DNA of 64,000 nucleotides from Gemmobacter sp034519525. GTDB lineage: Bacteria > Pseudomonadota > Alphaproteobacteria > Rhodobacterales > Rhodobacteraceae. Location: contig JAXHOJ010000028.1 in NCBI GenBank assembly GCA_034519525.1, forward strand, positions 1 to 64,000. Direction: 5' to 3'. The translations under genes were made by a program, and so were the position numbers. Each line of letters opens with the position of its first letter. The stretch's first letter is position 1. The notes beneath the pieces are model-generated. The model ran no database searches. It worked only from the letters and a program-made list of their open reading frames with translations, and was not told where the DNA came from. Of the stretch, positions 59,533 to 64,000 are shown in pieces.

Positions 59533-61200
59533 ATGACGACGACGACGCTGGCCGGATATCAGATTTCTTACGCTGCAGGCGTTCCCAACGCCTTTGCCGC
59601 AGCAAACATGACCATCGTGACATCGAGCGCCTTCAGCTTCCGCTACTCGATCGACACAGCATCGCTGGTGGATTATTCGCCCATCACGGTCGATCCTGAT
59701 GATGTCGTGGGCTCTGCCCCGTCGATCACCATCAACGGCACGGAAATCGACCTGAACACCGATGTATCCGTGGCGCAGGTGCGCTGGACCGATGGGGATG
59801 AAACCAATTTCACCCTGATGATGAAGGTGGAAATCGGCGCGGTTGACTATTTCTTTGCGATGACCGGCGATGGCCTGCCTGCCATCACCAACCTTGCCGG
59901 ATATAACGCGGTTTTCAACGGCTCCATCGCCAACTCCAACGCCTCGACCTGGGCATCGACCGCGATGAAACCCGGCCAGATCGTGCGGCCGGAACTGACC
60001 GATGCCTTCAGCGGCTCGGTTGAAGCCGATCTGATCATCGGCAACGCCGCTTTGCATGACTGGTCGGATGAACCGCTGGATACCGGCGCGGGCAATGACA
60101 GCGTGACCGGCACCACCAACGATGACCTGATCGAACTGGGCACCGGCAACGATACCGCCAGCGGCCTGGGCGGGGCTGACCGCATTTTCGGTGAAGCCGG
60201 CAATGACACGATCCTTGGTGGTGCCGGCAATGACACGCTGATCGGCGCAGCAGGTGCCGACAGCATCGACGGCGGCGCCGACAATGACCGGATCGACGGT
60301 GGCGACGGCGCCGATACCCTGCTGGGGGATGCGGGCAACGATTACATCAATGGCGGCGCAGGCAACGACAACCTGTTTGGCGGCGCGGGCAATGATACGA
60401 TCATCGGCGGCAACGGCGAAGGCGCCGACAGCGTTGTGGGCGGCGACGGCAACGACCGGATCTCGACCGGGGCGGGCAATGATTCGCTTTATGGCGGGGC
60501 CGATAACGACAATCTCTCTGCCGGGATCGGCAACGATATCGTCGAAGGCGGCACGGGCGATGACACGGTTTCCGCCGGGGCGGGCAACGATTCCGTGCTG
60601 GGCGAAGCCGGGGCTGATGTGCTGCGCGGCGATGGGGGCAACGACACGCTGAACGGCGGCGCCGACAATGATACGATCGACGGTGGCACCGGCGTGGACA
60701 GCCTGCTGGGCGAAGGCGGCAACGATGTGATCCGCGGCGCGGGTGGCAATGATCTGATGTTCGGCGGCGATGGTGCCGACAATCTGATCGGTGGCTTCGG
60801 CAATGATCAGATGGAGGGTGGCACGGGCACCGACACGCTGACCGGCGGCGAGGGCAACGACACGCTGCTGGGCGGCGATGCGGCAGACCGTCTGTTCGGC
60901 GGCGCAGGCAATGACCGGCTGGATGGTGGCGCGGGCAATGACACCATGCTGGGTGGCACTGGCGCGGATACCTTCGTCATCACCCAGGGCGGTGGCAATG
61001 ATGTCATCAACGATTTCAAGGGCGGCTTTGATACGCTGTCGATTGATGACAGCTATGGCGTTGACAGCTTTGCCGACGTTCTGGCGCTGATGTCGGTGGA
61101 AGGCCGGGTGGTCACCATCACCTTCGACAATGACGAAACGCTGACCATCAACAATGTCACGCTGTCGGCCTTTACCGACGACAATATCACCTTCTTCTGA
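59533..61200 (+). CDS. RTX calcium-binding repeat protein, type I secretion candidate
   Basis: The 555-residue acidic protein has an unrecognised N-terminal region of about 190 residues (LAGYQISYAAGVPNAFAAAN) followed by many GGxGxDxxx nonapeptides from about residue 185 to 475 (for example GEAGNDTILGGAGNDTLIG). The end LSAFTDDNITFF fits a type I secretion signal. No type I transporter genes are adjacent. It probably folds outside the cell with calcium; the role of the N-terminal domain is unknown. Confidence 0.88.
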   Translation: MTTTTLAGYQISYAAGVPNAFAAANMTIVTSSAFSFRYSIDTASLVDYSPITVDPDDVVGSAPSITINGTEIDLNTDVSVAQVRWTDGDETNFTLMMKVEIGAVDYFFAMTGDGLPAITNLAGYNAVFNGSIANSNASTWASTAMKPGQIVRPELTDAFSGSVEADLIIGNAALHDWSDEPLDTGAGNDSVTGTTNDDLIELGTGNDTASGLGGADRIFGEAGNDTILGGAGNDTLIGAAGADSIDGGADNDRIDGGDGADTLLGDAGNDYINGGAGNDNLFGGAGNDTIIGGNGEGADSVVGGDGNDRISTGAGNDSLYGGADNDNLSAGIGNDIVEGGTGDDTVSAGAGNDSVLGEAGADVLRGDGGNDTLNGGADNDTIDGGTGVDSLLGEGGNDVIRGAGGNDLMFGGDGADNLIGGFGNDQMEGGTGTDTLTGGEGNDTLLGGDAADRLFGGAGNDRLDGGAGNDTMLGGTGADTFVITQGGGNDVINDFKGGFDTLSIDDSYGVDSFADVLALMSVEGRVVTITFDNDETLTINNVTLSAFTDDNITFF

Positions 61201-61217
61201 TCCTTGGGATAGAATTG

Positions 61218-61246
61218 AAAGGGCCCGGCAGATGCCGGGCCTTTTT
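61218..61246. terminator. Bidirectional terminator between the RTX gene and mfd
   Basis: The stem GCCCGGCA and TGCCGGGC, flanked by AAAGG and CTTTTT, lies between convergent stops. The T run supports termination of the RTX gene; the A run serves mfd on the other strand. Confidence 0.85.
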
Positions 61247-64000
61247 CATTTCGGATTGGGTTTCAGCGCTTTTTCCGCCAGATCGCGGGCGATGCCGAAG
61301 GCGCCCTTGATGCGGTCACTTTCGCCGGGCCAATCCACCGCCAGCACGATCTTGTTGCCCGAAACACGCGCGCCCTTCTGCGCCTGCAGAAATTCCACCA
61401 GCCCCGCCGGATTGGCGAATTTGTCATTGTGAAACTGCACCGTCGCGCCTTTCGGCCCGGCATCCAGCCGCGAAATGCCCGCGCGTTTGCACATCGCCTT
61501 GATCCGCACCACCAGCAGCAGGGTGTTCACCTCTTTCGGCAGCGCGCCGAAGCGGTCGATCAGTTCAGCGGCGAAGCCCTCCAGCTCGACCTTGGTGGTC
61601 AGCTGGCTGAGGCGGCGATAAAGGCCAAGGCGGATATCCAGATCGGGCACGAAGTCTTCGGGGATCAGCACCGGCACGCCCAGGTTGATCTGCGGCGCCC
61701 AGGCGTCATCCACAGGGGCCAGCCCATTGATTTCGCCGGATTTGATCTTGGCAATCGTTTCTTCCAGCATCTGCTGGTACAGCTCGTACCCCACTTCGCG
61801 GATATGGCCCGATTGTTCTTCGCCCAGCAGGTTGCCCGCCCCGCGCAGATCGAGGTCATGCGAGGCCAGGTTGAACCCGGCGCCGAGGCTGTCAAGGCTG
61901 GCCAGCAGTTTCAGCCGCTTTTGTGCCTGCGGCGTCAGCGGGCTGCGGGGTTTCGTGGTCAGATAGCAATAGGCGCGGGTCTTGGCACGGCCCACCCGGC
62001 CCCGGATCTGATACAGCTGCGACAGGCCGAACATATCGGCGCGGTGAATGATCATCGTATTGGCGGTGGGGATATCCAGCCCGCTTTCCACGATGGTGGT
62101 CGCCAGCAGCACGTCGTATTTGCCGTCGTAGAATGCGTTCATCCGGTCGTCCAGATCGCCCGCCGCCAGCTGGCCATGGGCCACGGCATAGGACACTTCG
62201 GGAACATGGGTCTTCAGGAAATCCTCGATCTCTGGCAGATCCGACAGGCGCGGCACCACGAAGAAGCTTTGCCCGCCGCGATAGCGTTCGCGCAGCAGCG
62301 CCTCGCGGATGGTCACGGTGTCGAATTCCGAAACATAGGTGCGGATTGCCAGACGATCCACCGGCGGCGTGGCGATCACCGACAGGTCGCGCACGCCGGT
62401 CAGCGACAGTTGCAGGGTGCGCGGGATGGGCGTCGCGGTCAGCGTCAGCACATGCACCTCGGCGCGCATCTCTTTCAGCCGCTCTTTATGCGACACGCCG
62501 AAATGCTGTTCTTCGTCGATGATGAGCAGCCCGAGGTTCTTGATCTTCACCGCCTTGGCCAGCAGGGCATGGGTGCCGACGCAGATATCCACCGTGCCAT
62601 CTTCCAGCCCCTTGCGGGTGGCGGCGGCCTCTTTGGCCGAAACGAAGCGCGACAGCGGCCGCACCTCGATGGGGAAGCCGCGAAAGCGTTCGGCAAAGCT
62701 GCGGTAATGCTGGCGCGCCAGCAGCGTGGTGGGGCAGATCACCGCCACCTGCATGCCGGCCATGGCGGCGAGGAAGGCCGCGCGCATCGCCACCTCGGTC
62801 TTGCCGAAGCCCACATCGCCCACCACCAGCCGGTCCATCGGGGAGCCTGCCTCCAGATCGGCCACCACATCGGAAATCGCGCTCAGCTGATCGTCGGTTT
62901 CCACATAGGGGAAACGGGCAGCAAAAGCCTCCCATGCCGAATGGGGCGCCTCAAGGATCGGGGCGTGGCGCAGATGGCGTTCGGCGGCGATCCGCATCAG
63001 CCTGTCGGCAATCTCGCGGATGCGTTCCTTCAGCTTGGCCTTCTTGGCCTGCCAGGCGCCACCACCCAGCCGATCCAGCAGGCCTTCATCCTGCCCGTAA
63101 CGGCTGAGCAGTTCGATGTTTTCCACCGGCAGATAGAGTTTCGCATCCGCCATAGACCAGCATATTCACAGCGCCGGGCAGTCGTGCGGCGCGTTCGGGC
63201 ACGCGCAGGGTTTCCAGCCCCATGAAGCGGCCCACGCCATGTTCGACATGCACCACCAGATCGCCGGGGCTGAGCGTGCCCAGATCCTGCAGGAAATTCT
63301 CGGCCTTGCGCTTGCGGCGCGGCTTGCCCAGCAGGCGGTCGCCCAGAACATCCTGTTCCGAAATCACCGCAAGCCCGGGTGCTGTAAAGCCTTCTTCCAG
63401 CGCCCAGACGGCGAGGAACAGCCCGCCCTTGCCTTCGGGCAGATCGCGGGCATCGCGGATCAGCCGGGCGCCACCCAGATCCTGATCCTCCATCAGGCCT
63501 TTCAGCCGTTCCCGCGCGCCATCCGACCAGCTGGCGATCACCACCTGACGGTCGGCCTGCAGCGCCTTCACATGCGCGGCCAGCGCGCCAAACAGGCTGA
63601 TGCTTTCCTGCTGGCGTTCGGGGGCGAAACTGCGCCCGGCCCGCCCGCCCGCATCCAGCACCCCCGGCCCCGGCGATTGCGCCAGCGGCGACAGCTGTAT
63701 GACGCGATGCCCGGCAATCGCCGCTTCAAACGCGTGGTCATCAAGGTAAAGCGCATCGGGCGGACAGGGTTTGTAGACCGTATCCATCCGCCCCTTGACC
63801 GCCATGTGATCGCGCCGCGATTCGAACTGATCGGTGATGCCTTCCCAGCGCGACAGGCGGGCGGGCGTCATCTGATCGTCCAGCATCACACTGGCATCGG
63901 GCAGGTAATCGAACAGGGTTTCCAGACGGTCATGGAACCAGGGCAGCCAATGTTCCATGCCCTGATGCTTGCGCCCGGCGCTGACGGCCTCATACAGCGG
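61246..64000 (-). CDS. mfd: Transcription-repair coupling factor Mfd, partial and frameshifted
   Basis: The gene enters from beyond 64000 and stops at 61246. The upstream piece shows AVSAGRKHQGMEHWLPWFHD and the RNA polymerase-interaction region SPGDLVVHVEHGVGRFMGLE. Indels near 63150-63190 break the frame before LYLPVENIELLSRYG. The helicase core is intact: VVGDVGFGKTEVAMRAAFLA (Walker A), LLIIDEEQHFGVSHKERLK (DEEQ box), LTLTATPIPRTLQLSL and QLYQIRGRVGRAKTRAYCYL, then the TRCF C-terminal domain. Mfd removes stalled RNA polymerase and recruits UvrA. Confidence 0.94.

Noticed and set aside
60090..60960. CRISPR-like or tandem DNA repeat array
   Set aside because: The periodicity comes from coding nonapeptide calcium-binding repeats in one open frame; unit sequences vary and there are no spacers.

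Overview
The window is a chimera of two unrelated genomes. Positions 1 to about 5790 are very AT-rich and full of single-base frameshifts. They resemble a low-GC Campylobacterota-type genome (Arcobacter-like is my inference). Positions about 5790 to 64000 are GC-rich with the gene content of a Rhodobacteraceae (alphaproteobacterial) chromosome. The join cuts one gene on each side: the 3' end of a TRAP substrate-binding protein gene on the left and the 3' end of a LysR regulator gene on the right. A run of 28 G at 1811-1838 in the left part is another sign of poor sequence quality.

Left part (1-5790): a broken EAL plus degenerate GGDEF gene on the + strand, then a minus-strand operon of TRAP transporter genes (dctP end, dctQ, dctM) followed by pxpA, pxpB and pxpC (5-oxoprolinase). 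Several junctions overlap as ATGA, so uptake and hydrolysis of 5-oxoproline may be coupled.

Right part, 5.8-24.4 kb: housekeeping genes, namely ispG with a RodZ-like gene, hemA with an FNR-type site, an M20 peptidase with a GNAT enzyme, two tandem tRNA-Asp genes with a clear promoter and terminator, a pirin, the nadABC operon with a palindromic candidate operator, guaB, a glutamine amidotransferase, a TDT transporter, a SpeB-family ureohydrolase and a FemAB-like protein.

24.4-34.5 kb: an alpha-glucoside utilisation locus. aglEFGAK (binding protein, two permeases, alpha-glucosidase, ATPase) is divergent from aglR (LacI), a GH1 beta-glucosidase and glucokinase. LacI-type operator candidates lie in the divergent region.

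34.5-43.1 kb: a molybdenum hydroxylase cluster (CoxM, CoxL, CoxS and CoxG-like) next to a FIST sensor, a hybrid histidine kinase and a LuxR-type response regulator. The CoxL loop is AYRGAGR, the form II type, so CO oxidation should not be assumed. Nearly every gene here except the response regulator carries frameshifts.

43.2-54.5 kb: a complete glycogen operon transcribed glgP-glgB-glgC-glgA-glgX-pgm. With aglEFGAK and glucokinase it gives a path from imported glucosides through glucose 6-phosphate to storage and back.

54.5-64 kb: an NsrR-like Rrf2 regulator behind an FNR-type palindrome; an XRE-cupin regulator divergent from a coupled acyl-CoA ligase / DsbA-like / MFS operon; a lone RTX protein; and mfd, which runs off the end of the window. 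A short intergenic motif (GAGGATATTT followed by CCAAGATGAAA) recurs at four places in the right part. I found no clearly new multi-gene system. The most useful observations are the chimeric join, the frameshift islands, the dispersed motif and several regulatory palindromes.
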